Origin: Burkholderia sp. Bp8963
GTDB lineage: Bacteria; Pseudomonadota; Gammaproteobacteria; Burkholderiales; Burkholderiaceae
Assembly (NCBI RefSeq): GCF_003854275.1
Contig: NZ_QTQP01000001.1
Span: 310,001-374,000 of the forward strand
DNA: 64,000 nt
Reading direction: 5' to 3'
Part shown: in pieces, positions 37,751-45,849 of the stretch
How positions within the stretch are numbered: the first letter of the stretch is position 1
Layout: each line of letters starts with the position of its first letter
Position numbers and translations under genes: made by a program
Notes under the pieces: model-generated
The model's database searches: none
The model's input: the letters and a program-made list of their open reading frames with translations, nothing else
What the model was told of the DNA's origin: nothing

Positions 37751-37934
37751 TAGGATATGGCCGCTACAGCGCGAAAAGGCGATAATTCACGTTATGTCAA
37801 ATTGGTTGTGCGCACAACAAAAATGTAAGCAGCCTGGTAACCCATCTTGAGTTTGGCTGAGACGCTTGAGAGTATCGCGACCACTAAACGATTACGAATC
37901 GATCCTAATTCGGTACCTGACGCGCCGACCTGCG
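37751..37934. other. Gap with a perfect 14-bp palindrome
   Basis: AT-richer sequence with no gene. GTTGTGCGCACAAC (37805-37818) is a perfect palindrome and could be a regulator site left from a gene removed by the IS. Confidence 0.4.
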
Positions 37935-38140
37935 CTATTTCCGTCTCGCTGCCAGCGCAATGGCTTCGGCAAGTGCGTGCATGAACGGATCGATCTTGAT
38001 CGGCTTGGTCAAATAGCGGAAAAAGCCCGCTTCCAGGCCCTGCTCGACGTCATGCGGCATCGCATTCGAACTGAGCGCGACAACAGGGATGTTCGCCGTC
38101 TCGGGGTGCTTTCGCAACAGGTCGAGCGCTTCACGTCAGG
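37935..38140 (-). pseudogene. Response-regulator receiver domain, C-terminal fragment
   Basis: The minus strand reads EALDLLRKHPETANIPVVAL, then SSNAMPHDVEQGLEAGFFRYLTKP. This is the second half of a CheY-like receiver domain with the conserved Ser/Thr switch region and KP (Lys105-type) motif. It ends shortly after with a stop, as the last receiver of hybrid kinases often does. The phospho-acceptor Asp half is missing, and a stop lies in frame just upstream, so this is a truncated relic. Confidence 0.7.
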
Positions 38141-38289
38141 TTGCGCTTGTTGTAGATCGTTTCGAATACGAAAAACAGATTTCGACCAAGCTTTGATAAG
38201 CCTATCACCTATGTCTCCTTGATGGCATCTTAAGGCGCGTGCCGCTCGGGCGTCTAAGCTGGGTGATGGCGTCCCGTTCGCCGCGGCCC

Positions 38290-38317
38290 GCACGCGCCGC
38301 CCAGGGGCGGCGCGTGC
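38290..38317 (-). terminator. Strong GC hairpin ending the catabolic island
   Basis: GCACGCGCCGCCC and GGGCGGCGCGTGC are perfect 13-bp arms around AG, five bases past the acyl-CoA dehydrogenase stop. There is no T-run, but it is the strongest hairpin noticed at an operon end in this window. Confidence 0.65.
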
Positions 38318-38322
38318 CGCGA

Positions 38323-39567
38323 TCAGCCCCGCGGCGGCACGGTCAGGTACGGCGCGCTCGATCCGGGCGTCGCGTCCTTGATCTCCATCCGTGCGATCGC
38401 CTGCAGATGCACCTCGTCCGGGCCGTCCGCGAAGCGCAGCGTGCGACCCAAGGTCCAGCTGTCGGCGAGCGGGGTGTCGGGGCTGATCCCCATCGCGCCG
38501 AACACCTGCATCGCGCGATCGCACACGGCCGTATGCACGGACGGCACGAGCGCCTTGATCATCGAGATTTCCTTGCGCGCGGCCTTCGCGCCGACCTTGT
38601 CGATCATCCACGCGGCCTTCAGCACGAGCAGGCGCGCCTGGTCGATCTCGATGCGCGAGCGCGCGATCCATTCGCCGACGGTGCCATGCCGGTTCAGCGG
38701 CTGGCCGAACGCCTGACGCGACTGCGCGCGATCGATCATCAGTTCCAGTGCCAACTCCGCCGCGCCGATCGAGCGCATGCAGTGATGGATCCGGCCCGGG
38801 CCGAGGCGCGCCTGCGCGAGCGAGAAGCCGCTGCCTTCTTCGCCGAGCAGGTTGCTCGCCGGCACGCGCACGTTGTCGAATGTGATCTCGCAGTGCCCTT
38901 CCGGCGCGAAGTGGTTGAGCACCGTGATGTTGCGCACGATCGTCACGCCCGGCGTATCGCGCGGCACGAGGATCATGCTCTGCTGCTGGTGCGACGCCGC
39001 ATCGGGATCGGTCTTGCCCATCACGATGAAGATGCGGCAGTTCGGGTGTGCGGCGTTCGTGATGAACCACTTGCGGCCATTGATCACGTAGTCGCCGCCG
39101 TCGCGCTCGATGCGCGTCGTGATGTTCGTCGCATCCGACGACGCGACGTCGGGCTCCGTCATCGCGAATGCCGAGCGGATCTCGCCGCGCAGCAGCGGCA
39201 GCAGCCACTGTTCGCGTTGCTCGGGCGTCGCGAACATGTGCAGCAGCTCCATGTTGCCGGTGTCCGGTGCGTTGCAGTTGAACACCTCCGACGCCCAGCT
39301 CACGCGCCCCATGATCTCGGCGAGCGGCGCATATTCGAGGTTCGTCAACCCCATGCCAGGCTCGCTGGCCTTCAAGTGCGGCAGGAACAGGTTCCACAGC
39401 CCTTCCGCTTTCGCGCGCGCCTTCAGTTCCTCCATGAACGACACCGGGTAGCGTCCCGCGTGCACCTCTTCATGCCACTGGCGGATGCGCGGCACGATGT
39501 GTTCGTGCATGAACACGGCCAAACGGCCGCGCAATTCTTCTACTTTTGGGGTATAGCCAAAATCCAT
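38323..39567 (-). CDS. Acyl-CoA dehydrogenase, ACAD10/11 type
   Basis: A 414-residue flavoprotein. The acyl-CoA dehydrogenase signature [17 protein letters not shown] is present. In place of the usual catalytic EGT loop it has [16 protein letters not shown], the pattern I associate with ACAD10/ACAD11 relatives. The fragment [16 protein letters not shown] lies just before. It forms a module with the SDR and phosphotransferase genes upstream. In the levulinate (lva) pathway a similar ACAD acts on phosphorylated 4-hydroxyacyl-CoA together with an APH-type kinase. So this enzyme may eliminate phosphate and hydrate to the 3-hydroxyacyl-CoA rather than do ordinary beta-oxidation (inference). ATG 39567 is preferred to an upstream ATG at 39603. 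Confidence 0.9.
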   Translation of the reverse strand: MDFGYTPKVEELRGRLAVFMHEHIVPRIRQWHEEVHAGRYPVSFMEELKARAKAEGLWNLFLPHLKASEPGMGLTNLEYAPLAEIMGRVSWASEVFNCNAPDTGNMELLHMFATPEQREQWLLPLLRGEIRSAFAMTEPDVASSDATNITTRIERDGGDYVINGRKWFITNAAHPNCRIFIVMGKTDPDAASHQQQSMILVPRDTPGVTIVRNITVLNHFAPEGHCEITFDNVRVPASNLLGEEGSGFSLAQARLGPGRIHHCMRSIGAAELALELMIDRAQSRQAFGQPLNRHGTVGEWIARSRIEIDQARLLVLKAAWMIDKVGAKAARKEISMIKALVPSVHTAVCDRAMQVFGAMGISPDTPLADSWTLGRTLRFADGPDEVHLQAIARMEIKDATPGSSAPYLTVPPRG

Positions 39568-39767
39568 GATCGACTCCGTTCGGTCAGAAAACCGAGACAC
39601 CACCGTCGACAGCGGCGGCCAGCCCGGTCAAACAAGCACATTCACGGACGAGATACCGACATCGCCGCGACAACATCCTCAAGCCACCCGAAGCACCTGA
39701 GCAGCGAGCCCTGCACAAGGGGCATCGTCACGACTCGCGAGCTTCGACCTCTGCTTTCATTGCGGTA

Positions 39768-40532
39768 TCAGATCGTCAGGCCGCCGTCGACGACGATGCA
39801 TTCGCCGCTCGTATAGCTCGCCGCATCTGACACGAGGTAAAGTACAGTGCCTGCCATCTCGCGCGGCTCCGCATGGCGGCCCAGCGGGATCTTCGCCAGC
39901 CAGCCTCCATAGATATCCTTGTCCTCAAACAACGCACCAGCGAATTTCGTCTTCGTGAGCCCCGGCAGCAGTGCGTTCACGCGAATGCCGAATGACCCGC
40001 ACTCCTTCGCGAACGCCTTCGTCATGTTGACGACCGCGGCCTTCGTGATCGAATAGATGCCCTGCCGGTCGCCCGGCTGCAGCGCATTGACCGACGCCGT
40101 GTTGACGATCGCGCCACCGCCGTGCGTCTTCATCAGTTTTCCGGCCTCTAAAGACATGAAGAAGTAGCCGCGGATGTTCACGTCAACGGTCTTCTCATAC
40201 GCGGCGAGATCAGTATCGAGAATGTGGCCGAAATACGGGTTCGCGGCCGCGTTGTTCACGAGGATGTCGAGCCGGCCGTGCTTGCCGCGGATCGTCTCGA
40301 ACGTCGCGGCGATGTCCTCCAGACGCCCCACGTGGCATGCCAGTGCTTCGGCGCGGCCGCCCGCCGCGACGATTGCGTCCGCCACCGCCTGGCAGTCGTC
40401 GAGCTTGCGGCTCGACACGATCACGTGCGCGCCCTGCTCCGCGAGCAGCTTCGCGATTTCCTCGCCGATGCCGCGGCTCGCACCCGTCACCAGTGCGATC
40501 TTGCCGGTCAGGTCGAACAGATTCGTTGCCAT
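39768..40532 (-). CDS. SDR-family oxidoreductase
   Basis: A 254-residue short-chain dehydrogenase with cofactor motif TGASRGIG, the NNAAANPYF variant of NNAG, catalytic Ser in VNTASVNA, and YSITK (Tyr/Lys). The C-terminal GECIVVDGGLTI is standard. The proposed role is oxidation or reduction of the 3-hydroxyacyl-CoA made by the neighbouring kinase/ACAD pair, matching the SDR in lva-type operons. It lies 50 bases downstream of the phosphotransferase gene and 200 bases upstream of the ACAD gene, all on the minus strand. The paralogue at 44.0-44.8 kb differs in the cofactor loop. Confidence 0.93.
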   Translation of the reverse strand: MATNLFDLTGKIALVTGASRGIGEEIAKLLAEQGAHVIVSSRKLDDCQAVADAIVAAGGRAEALACHVGRLEDIAATFETIRGKHGRLDILVNNAAANPYFGHILDTDLAAYEKTVDVNIRGYFFMSLEAGKLMKTHGGGAIVNTASVNALQPGDRQGIYSITKAAVVNMTKAFAKECGSFGIRVNALLPGLTKTKFAGALFEDKDIYGGWLAKIPLGRHAEPREMAGTVLYLVSDAASYTSGECIVVDGGLTI

Positions 40533-40582
40533 GTTTCACTCCTCCATTGATATACATGCGGCGCGTGCCGCTTCGGTTTGTT

Positions 40583-41614
40583 TCAGCGCTGCGTGTCGAT
40601 CACTCGCACGGCCTCGTCAGCCAGCAACCTGGTCATGTCGCCGACCTGCAGTGCCTTTGAATTCGATGCGTTGCCCTGGAGGGCGCGAGCTTTCACTCCC
40701 TGCGCGATCGCCGCAAACCGGAAAAAGCTGAATGCCAGATAGAAATTCCAATCTCGGATCGGTTCGATTCCGCGCAGTTCGCAATAGCGCGCGACGATCG
40801 CCGCTTCGTCAGGAATGCCGAGTTCGTCGCGGTCGTGCCCGGTTAATCCGGGAACCAAGCCTTCGGACGGCAATCGTAGGCACATGCAAAAGTAGGCGAG
40901 ATCCGCGAGCGGATTGCCGAGCGTCGACAGTTCCCAGTCGAGCACAGCCCTCACGCGATAGCCGTCTCGTGCGAACATCAGGTTGTCGATCCGGAAGTCG
41001 CCGTGGACCAGTGCCGGCCGGCCCGTGTCGTCAGGGCATGCCTTCGGCAGCCAATCGATCAGCGTTTCCATCGCGTCGAGACGCTCCATCTCTGCCGCGC
41101 GGTATTGCTTCGTCCACACACCGATCTGGCGCTCGAAGTAGTTGCCCGGGCGACCGTAGTCGGCGAGACCGACCGCGTCGACATCAACGTCATGCAGCGC
41201 AGCCATCGTCTGCAGCACGACGTCGTAGCAGATCGCACGATCATCCTTCGGCAGATCCGGCAGCGCGGGATCCCAGAAAATCCGACCGTCCTCGAAGCTC
41301 ATCACGTAGAACATGCTGCCGATCACGTCGCGGTCTTCGCACAGGTGATACGGATGCGCGACCGGCACCGCGGTGCCCGACAGCGAGGTCAACACACGAA
41401 ACTCGCGATCCACCGCGTGTGCGGACTTCAGCAGTTCACCCGGCGGCTGGCATCGCAGCACGTAGTGGCCGCTGCGCGCGGTCAGTCGGAAGGTCGGATT
41501 CGACTGGCCGCCGGCGAACTTGTTCGCTTCAACGGGACCTTCGAAACCTGGAACATGGTCTTCCAGATAGCGTACCAGCCTGTTGATATCGAGTTGCTGT
41601 GCCGTGTTCGTCAT
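40583..41614 (-). CDS. APH-type phosphotransferase (acyl-CoA kinase-like)
   Basis: A 343-residue protein of the aminoglycoside-phosphotransferase/choline-kinase fold. The nucleotide loop (FAGGQSNPTFRLTARSGHYVLR), catalytic HGDFRIDNLMF and metal-binding DWELSTLGNPLADLAYFC motifs are complete. In eukaryotic ACAD10/11 this domain is fused to an acyl-CoA dehydrogenase. In Pseudomonas lvaA it phosphorylates 4-hydroxyacyl-CoA. Here it stands beside a matching ACAD, so the same chemistry is likely (inference). ATG 41614 follows a weak site; ATG 41626 is four codons upstream. Confidence 0.92.
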   Translation of the reverse strand: MTNTAQQLDINRLVRYLEDHVPGFEGPVEANKFAGGQSNPTFRLTARSGHYVLRCQPPGELLKSAHAVDREFRVLTSLSGTAVPVAHPYHLCEDRDVIGSMFYVMSFEDGRIFWDPALPDLPKDDRAICYDVVLQTMAALHDVDVDAVGLADYGRPGNYFERQIGVWTKQYRAAEMERLDAMETLIDWLPKACPDDTGRPALVHGDFRIDNLMFARDGYRVRAVLDWELSTLGNPLADLAYFCMCLRLPSEGLVPGLTGHDRDELGIPDEAAIVARYCELRGIEPIRDWNFYLAFSFFRFAAIAQGVKARALQGNASNSKALQVGDMTRLLADEAVRVIDTQR

Positions 41615-41823
41615 TGTTCCGATCATTCAGTATTGTGAGTCAACCATAGGTCCGAATCGTGCTCGCCGAGAACGGCGTTCCCATCGCAACTCTCCATGCC
41701 GAAAGACATCCGGCTGCTCCTCACCAGATTGAGTTTGGCCATTGCATGCCCTAATTCTAAGGAATACTTATCATATCGATTGAGCTGCTGTTTCTGAAAT
41801 TTATTTTATGAATCTCACGGCAT

Positions 41824-42024
41824 TCATGAAGCGAATCCTACGCGGTCAAATCGAGATTGTTGGGTCACAGAACTCGACCACGTAAGAAGAGCCAGGAAAA
41901 GAAAATTGAAGACGACGTTCGTCTCCTCACCGGGAAAAATAACAGGAGGTCCGCCAGCATCGATGGCTTGTATCATCGGATAGGCGATCAGAGAAGCCTC
42001 AAACTCCTTGATGAGGCTGGCCAA
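41824..42024 (-). pseudogene. Decayed copy of the island membrane-protein gene
   Basis: The minus strand contains FPGEETNVVFNFLFLALLTW, closely matching IPGDETNLVLNFPFLALLTW at the end of the intact membrane protein encoded at 51.6-52.2 kb. Upstream segments are only weakly alignable and the rest is gone. The surrounding gap (41615-42066) is AT-richer than its neighbours and holds no other gene. This shows that a second copy once lay next to the APH and etf genes. Confidence 0.7.
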
Positions 42025-42066
42025 TGCGCAGTGGATACAACACCTCCCGACCGGGTGAGCTTTCGC

Positions 42067-43038
42067 TCAAATCGCACGCGTCAGTTCAGGTACGACGCTG
42101 AACAGATCGCCGACGAGGCCGTAGTCGGCCACGCTGAAGATCGGCGCTTCCGGATCCTTGTTGATCGCAACGATCACCTTCGAATCCTTCATGCCGGCCA
42201 AGTGCTGGATCGCACCCGAGATGCCGACTGCGATGTACAGTTGCGGCGCGACGATCTTGCCTGTCTGGCCGACTTGGTAGTCGTTCGGCACGTAGCCGGC
42301 GTCGACCGCGGCACGCGATGCGCCCAGTGCAGCTTGCAGCTTGTCTGCCAGCGGCTCCAGCACCTTCTGGTAGTTTTCGCCGCTGCCCAGACCACGGCCG
42401 CCCGACACAATGATGTGCGCGTTCGTCAGTTCAGGACGGTCCAGCTTCGTCACTTCACGACGCACGAATTGCGAGACGCCAGCATCCGCTGCCGCTTCGA
42501 TCTGCTCGATCGCAGCGCTGCCGCCTTCGGCCACCACCTGATCGAAGCCCGTCGAACGCACGGTGATCACCTTGATCGGGTCGCTCGACTGCACCGTCGC
42601 GATCGCATTTCCCGCGTAGATCGGACGCTCGAACGTATCGGGGCTGACCACCCTAGTGATGTCCGAGACCTGCGCCACGTCCAGCAACGCAGCCACGCGC
42701 GGCGCGATGTTCTTGCCGTAGGCAGTCGCCGGCGCCAGGATGTGCGTGTAGCCCTCGCCTGCCGTTACAACCAGTGCCACCACCTGCGCCGCCACGTTCT
42801 CCGCCAAGCCGTCGCCCAGGTGCGCCGCATCGGCGTGCAGCACCTTTGTCACGCCGGCGATTTGCGCCGCTTGCTGCGCTGCCGCATCGGCGTTCGCGCC
42901 CGCAACCAACACGTGCACATCGTCGCCACACTGGAGCGCCGCCGTGACGGTATTCAGCGTCGCTGCCTTGATCGATTGATTGCCTCCCAAGGGGGCTTCC
43001 TTTGGGGCGTCAGGTTCTGCAATAACCAGAATGCTCAT
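42067..43038 (-). CDS. etfA: Electron transfer flavoprotein alpha subunit
   Basis: A 323-residue FAD-carrying ETF subunit. Near the C-terminus are [57 protein letters not shown] and the closing [19 protein letters not shown], the FAD-binding domain. With EtfB it takes electrons from acyl-CoA dehydrogenases and passes them to ETF:ubiquinone oxidoreductase. The gene is 17 bases behind etfB. The housekeeping pair is expected elsewhere, so this is probably a dedicated copy for the two ACADs of the island (inference). ATG 43038 is chosen for its GGGAGGAGCGAC site. Confidence 0.95.
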   Translation of the reverse strand: MSILVIAEPDAPKEAPLGGNQSIKAATLNTVTAALQCGDDVHVLVAGANADAAAQQAAQIAGVTKVLHADAAHLGDGLAENVAAQVVALVVTAGEGYTHILAPATAYGKNIAPRVAALLDVAQVSDITRVVSPDTFERPIYAGNAIATVQSSDPIKVITVRSTGFDQVVAEGGSAAIEQIEAAADAGVSQFVRREVTKLDRPELTNAHIIVSGGRGLGSGENYQKVLEPLADKLQAALGASRAAVDAGYVPNDYQVGQTGKIVAPQLYIAVGISGAIQHLAGMKDSKVIVAINKDPEAPIFSVADYGLVGDLFSVVPELTRAI

Positions 43039-43055
43039 GTCGTCGCTCCTCCCTC

Positions 43056-43805
43056 TCACAAGACCTTCACTTCGTTCTTCAGCTTCTCTACCAGCGTCGC
43101 CACGTCCGGCACCTTCACGCCGACCGCACGCTTCGATGGCTCGACAACCTTCAGCATCTTCAGGCGCGGGCTCACGTCAACGCCCAGGTCCGCCGGCCGC
43201 ACCGTCTCCAGCGGCTTCTTCTTCGCCTTCATGATGTCGGGCAGCGTCACGTAGCGCGGCTCATTGAGGCGCAGGTCGGTCGTCACCACCGCCGGCAGCG
43301 ACAGCGAAACCGTCTCCAGGCCGCCGTCGACTTCGCGCGTGACCTGTGCGCGGCCATCGGCAACCGCCAGCTTCGAAGCGAACGTCGCCTGCGGCAGCTT
43401 CGCGAGCGCGGCGAGCATCTGGCCCGTCTGGTTCGAATCGTCGTCGATCGCCTGCTTGCCGAGGATCACCAGTTGCGGCTGCTCCTTGTCGACCAGCGCC
43501 TTCAAGAGCTTGGCCACCGCCAGCGGCTGCAGTTCCTCGTCGGACTCGACCAGGATCGCGCGGTCGGCGCCGATCGCCAGCGCCGTGCGCAGCGTCTCCT
43601 GTGCCTGCGCCACGCCGGCGGAGACAGCGATCACTTCGCTCGCCACGCCCGCTTCCTTCAACCGTACCGCCTCTTCGACCGCGATCTCGTCGAAGGGATT
43701 GATGCTCATTTTGATGTTCGCAACATTGACGCCCGAGCAGTCTGTCTTGACGCGAACTTTCACATTGGCATCCACTACACGCTTCACCGCTACCAACACC
43801 TTCAT
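43056..43805 (-). CDS. etfB: Electron transfer flavoprotein beta subunit
   Basis: A 249-residue ETF subunit that binds AMP and docks on the dehydrogenase partner. It begins [19 protein letters not shown]. It has [42 protein letters not shown] (the AMP/recognition loop) and [26 protein letters not shown], all standard. ATG 43805 has GGAGGGGC upstream; the longer open frame to 43967 is not expected to be translated. About 240 bases upstream without a gene (43806-44048) could hold a promoter for etfBA. Confidence 0.95.
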   Translation of the reverse strand: MKVLVAVKRVVDANVKVRVKTDCSGVNVANIKMSINPFDEIAVEEAVRLKEAGVASEVIAVSAGVAQAQETLRTALAIGADRAILVESDEELQPLAVAKLLKALVDKEQPQLVILGKQAIDDDSNQTGQMLAALAKLPQATFASKLAVADGRAQVTREVDGGLETVSLSLPAVVTTDLRLNEPRYVTLPDIMKAKKKPLETVRPADLGVDVSPRLKMLKVVEPSKRAVGVKVPDVATLVEKLKNEVKVL

Positions 43806-44048
43806 TGCCCCTCCAGATTCAATCTCATAACTCTGTCCATTCGGACACAAAGGCATACCAACCGGATTGCCGATGTGTCCACCCGATGCATCAATTTCAA
43901 GAGTTGCCCAACATAGGTCGTGTTGCATACAACTGGTAGAACAGAAAGACTGAGTATTCCCCTGCACCTTGTGGTCGATGCTGCTGCGTTCCTGCTGCTG
44001 CGTTGCTCAGTAGACATTCGCCACTCCGGTCTCGTTTGTGCACCAGAT

Positions 44049-44789
44049 TTAGATCGAAAGCCCTCCCGAAACTTCGATCGCTTCCCCGTTGACAAAGCTC
44101 GCATCGTCGGACGCAAGGAATGCATAGACGTTTGCGATTTCTTTTGGCGCGCCCAGGCGCCGCTGCCAGCAGTTGGAACGAAATCCATCAAGAACCTTCT
44201 CGGGCATCGTTTTCAGAATGTCCGTCTCGATAAAGCCCGGGCACACGGCATTCACGCGGATCCCTTTCGGCCCGAGTTCTCGCGCCCAGGTTTTCGTAAA
44301 TCCGACTACACCGAACTTGCTAGCCGCGTAGTTCGTCTGCCCGAAATTGCCATAGATACCAACCACGCTCGACGCGTTCAGGATGACCCCGGACTGCTGC
44401 TCAAGCATTGCACCGATCACCGCCTGCGTGCAGTTGAACACCCCCTTGAGGTTGACATCGATCACCCGGTCAAACTGCTCTTCGGTCATGCGCGTGACCT
44501 TCGCGTCCAGCGTGATGCCCGCGTTGTTGACCAGAATGTCGATACGGCCAAACTTTTCCACGACGTCCGCGGCCAAGGCCTCGATACCCGCGCGGTCGGT
44601 AACGTCCAACGAATAGCCTGCGGCCTTATAGCCCTCTGACCTCAGGCTGCTGGCTTCTTGCTCCACAGCCTCCGTCGCGCGGTCGCAAAGAATCACCGTA
44701 GCGCCTTCGCTTGCGAACTTGCGCGCAGTCGCCTGCCCAATACCCGCGGCCGCGCCCGTGATGACGGCCACTTTGTCTTTCAGCTTCAT
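44049..44789 (-). CDS. SDR-family 3-oxoacyl-reductase-like protein
   Basis: A 246-residue short-chain dehydrogenase very like Fab[12 protein letters not shown] cofactor loop, [20 protein letters not shown], the catalytic triad in [21 protein letters not shown] and the ending [13 protein letters not shown]. It probably uses NADP(H) or NAD to interconvert 3-oxoacyl and 3-hydroxyacyl esters in the island's acyl pathway. ATG 44789 has AGGAATG upstream. A truncated SDR lies immediately upstream on the same strand, so two SDR genes once stood in tandem. Confidence 0.92.
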   Translation of the reverse strand: MKLKDKVAVITGAAAGIGQATARKFASEGATVILCDRATEAVEQEASSLRSEGYKAAGYSLDVTDRAGIEALAADVVEKFGRIDILVNNAGITLDAKVTRMTEEQFDRVIDVNLKGVFNCTQAVIGAMLEQQSGVILNASSVVGIYGNFGQTNYAASKFGVVGFTKTWARELGPKGIRVNAVCPGFIETDILKTMPEKVLDGFRSNCWQRRLGAPKEIANVYAFLASDDASFVNGEAIEVSGGLSI

Positions 44790-44857
44790 GACTTCAACAT
44801 TCCTAATAAATTGCCGGACGCATTGTCCAGCTGCTACAAACTGGGCCAGACAGGCCC

Positions 44858-45190
44858 TTACATCCAATTCAGTACGTGGCCGCCATCGACGTCGATCACC
44901 GAGCCCGTCATATGGCTACCGGCATCAGACGCCAGCAGCATGGTCGCCCCGTCGAGCTGTTCAACCTCGCCGATCTTGCGCATCGGGATACGCTTGATCA
45001 GGTTCTCGTCCAGCCCCTTCTCTTCGAAAGACGCATGTATCTCCGTCCTGAAGTTTCCGGGGCGAAGTGCGTCGACCTGAAGCCCCTTTCTTGCAAGTTC
45101 GAGCGCCATGGACTGCGTCAAACTGATCAGCGCCGCTTTGGGGGCTCCATAACCGGTCATGTATTCACCCGCACGCAAGCCGTCAATGTT
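44858..45190 (-). pseudogene. SDR dehydrogenase, C-terminal half only
   Basis: The minus strand reads IDGLRAGEYMTGYGAPKAAL, then ISLTQSMALELARKGLQVDAL and ends [17 protein letters not shown]. This is the second half of an SDR with the Tyr/Lys pair in YGAPK. The cofactor-binding half is missing: the homologous sequence begins within the stop region of the cytochrome c gene. The surviving part has no frameshift. A deletion or recombination joined the two genes. Confidence 0.8.
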
Positions 45191-45839
45191 TTGGTTCAAG
45201 GCTCGCGAGGTAGCTGGCGATTGCCTTGCGGTCTTCCGCCGAGGTGCCGTCCGCAAGGCGCTTCATCATGCCGGTCGGTTCGCTACGGGTGCCGGAGGCA
45301 AACGCGTCGAACTGTGCCAGGATGTAGTCGTAGCCTTGGCCGGCCAGGCGCGGAAACTGGTCGTGCCCCATCAGTTGCGCCCCGTGACATGCCGCGCAAT
45401 TCCCGCCCGTCACCAATTGCTGCCCCTTTTCGCGCAATTGCGCATCAGGCTTGAAGTAGCGGTTTGCGATAGGCGAAACCTTGGAGAAATAATTCGCCAG
45501 GTCCTTGATTTGCGCGTTGTCCATGGTCATCGACAACGGTCCCATGTTCGGACTACGTCGCGCGCCGCTCGCAAAATTGTGGAGCTGCGCTTCCAAATAG
45601 GCGGCAGGCTGCCCCGCCAGGCTCGGATAGCCCTGATGGAGTGAATTGCCTTTGACGCCGTGGCACATGAAGCAGGCATCGTTCACGTGCGGCCACGGGC
45701 CTCCGTCAGCCTCATACGCCTTGGCTGATGCGTCGATATAGCGATCCAGGCGATGGAGATCGAGCAGATCTGGGCCAAAGACGACAAGCGCCACAGCAGC
45801 GGTGATGGCGGCAACGCTAATCACAATGAGTTTCTTCAT
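45183..45839 (-). CDS. Diheme cytochrome c
   Basis: A 218-residue periplasmic cytochrome with an N-terminal signal or anchor (LIVISVAAITAAVALVVFG) and two class-I cytochrome folds. Haem motifs are CFMCH and CAACH, about 100 residues apart; axial Met candidates are in MGPLSMTMDNAQIKDLANYFS and GTRSEPTGMMKRL. It begins 10 bases after the flavin amine oxidase gene, which has a Tat signal. The pair resembles NicA2/CycN of nicotine-degrading Pseudomonas, where the cytochrome is the electron acceptor of the flavoenzyme. Its 3' end runs into an SDR relic. ATG 45839 is the start; longer in-frame sequence belongs to the flavoprotein 3' end. Confidence 0.93.
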   Translation of the reverse strand: MKKLIVISVAAITAAVALVVFGPDLLDLHRLDRYIDASAKAYEADGGPWPHVNDACFMCHGVKGNSLHQGYPSLAGQPAAYLEAQLHNFASGARRSPNMGPLSMTMDNAQIKDLANYFSKVSPIANRYFKPDAQLREKGQQLVTGGNCAACHGAQLMGHDQFPRLAGQGYDYILAQFDAFASGTRSEPTGMMKRLADGTSAEDRKAIASYLASLEPKH

Positions 45840-45849
45840 GTCCTTCCCC

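Noticed and set aside
44820..45180. Possibility that the short SDR is a functional small protein
   Set aside because: It lacks the whole cofactor-binding half and its 5' part overlaps the cytochrome stop, so a relic is more likely.
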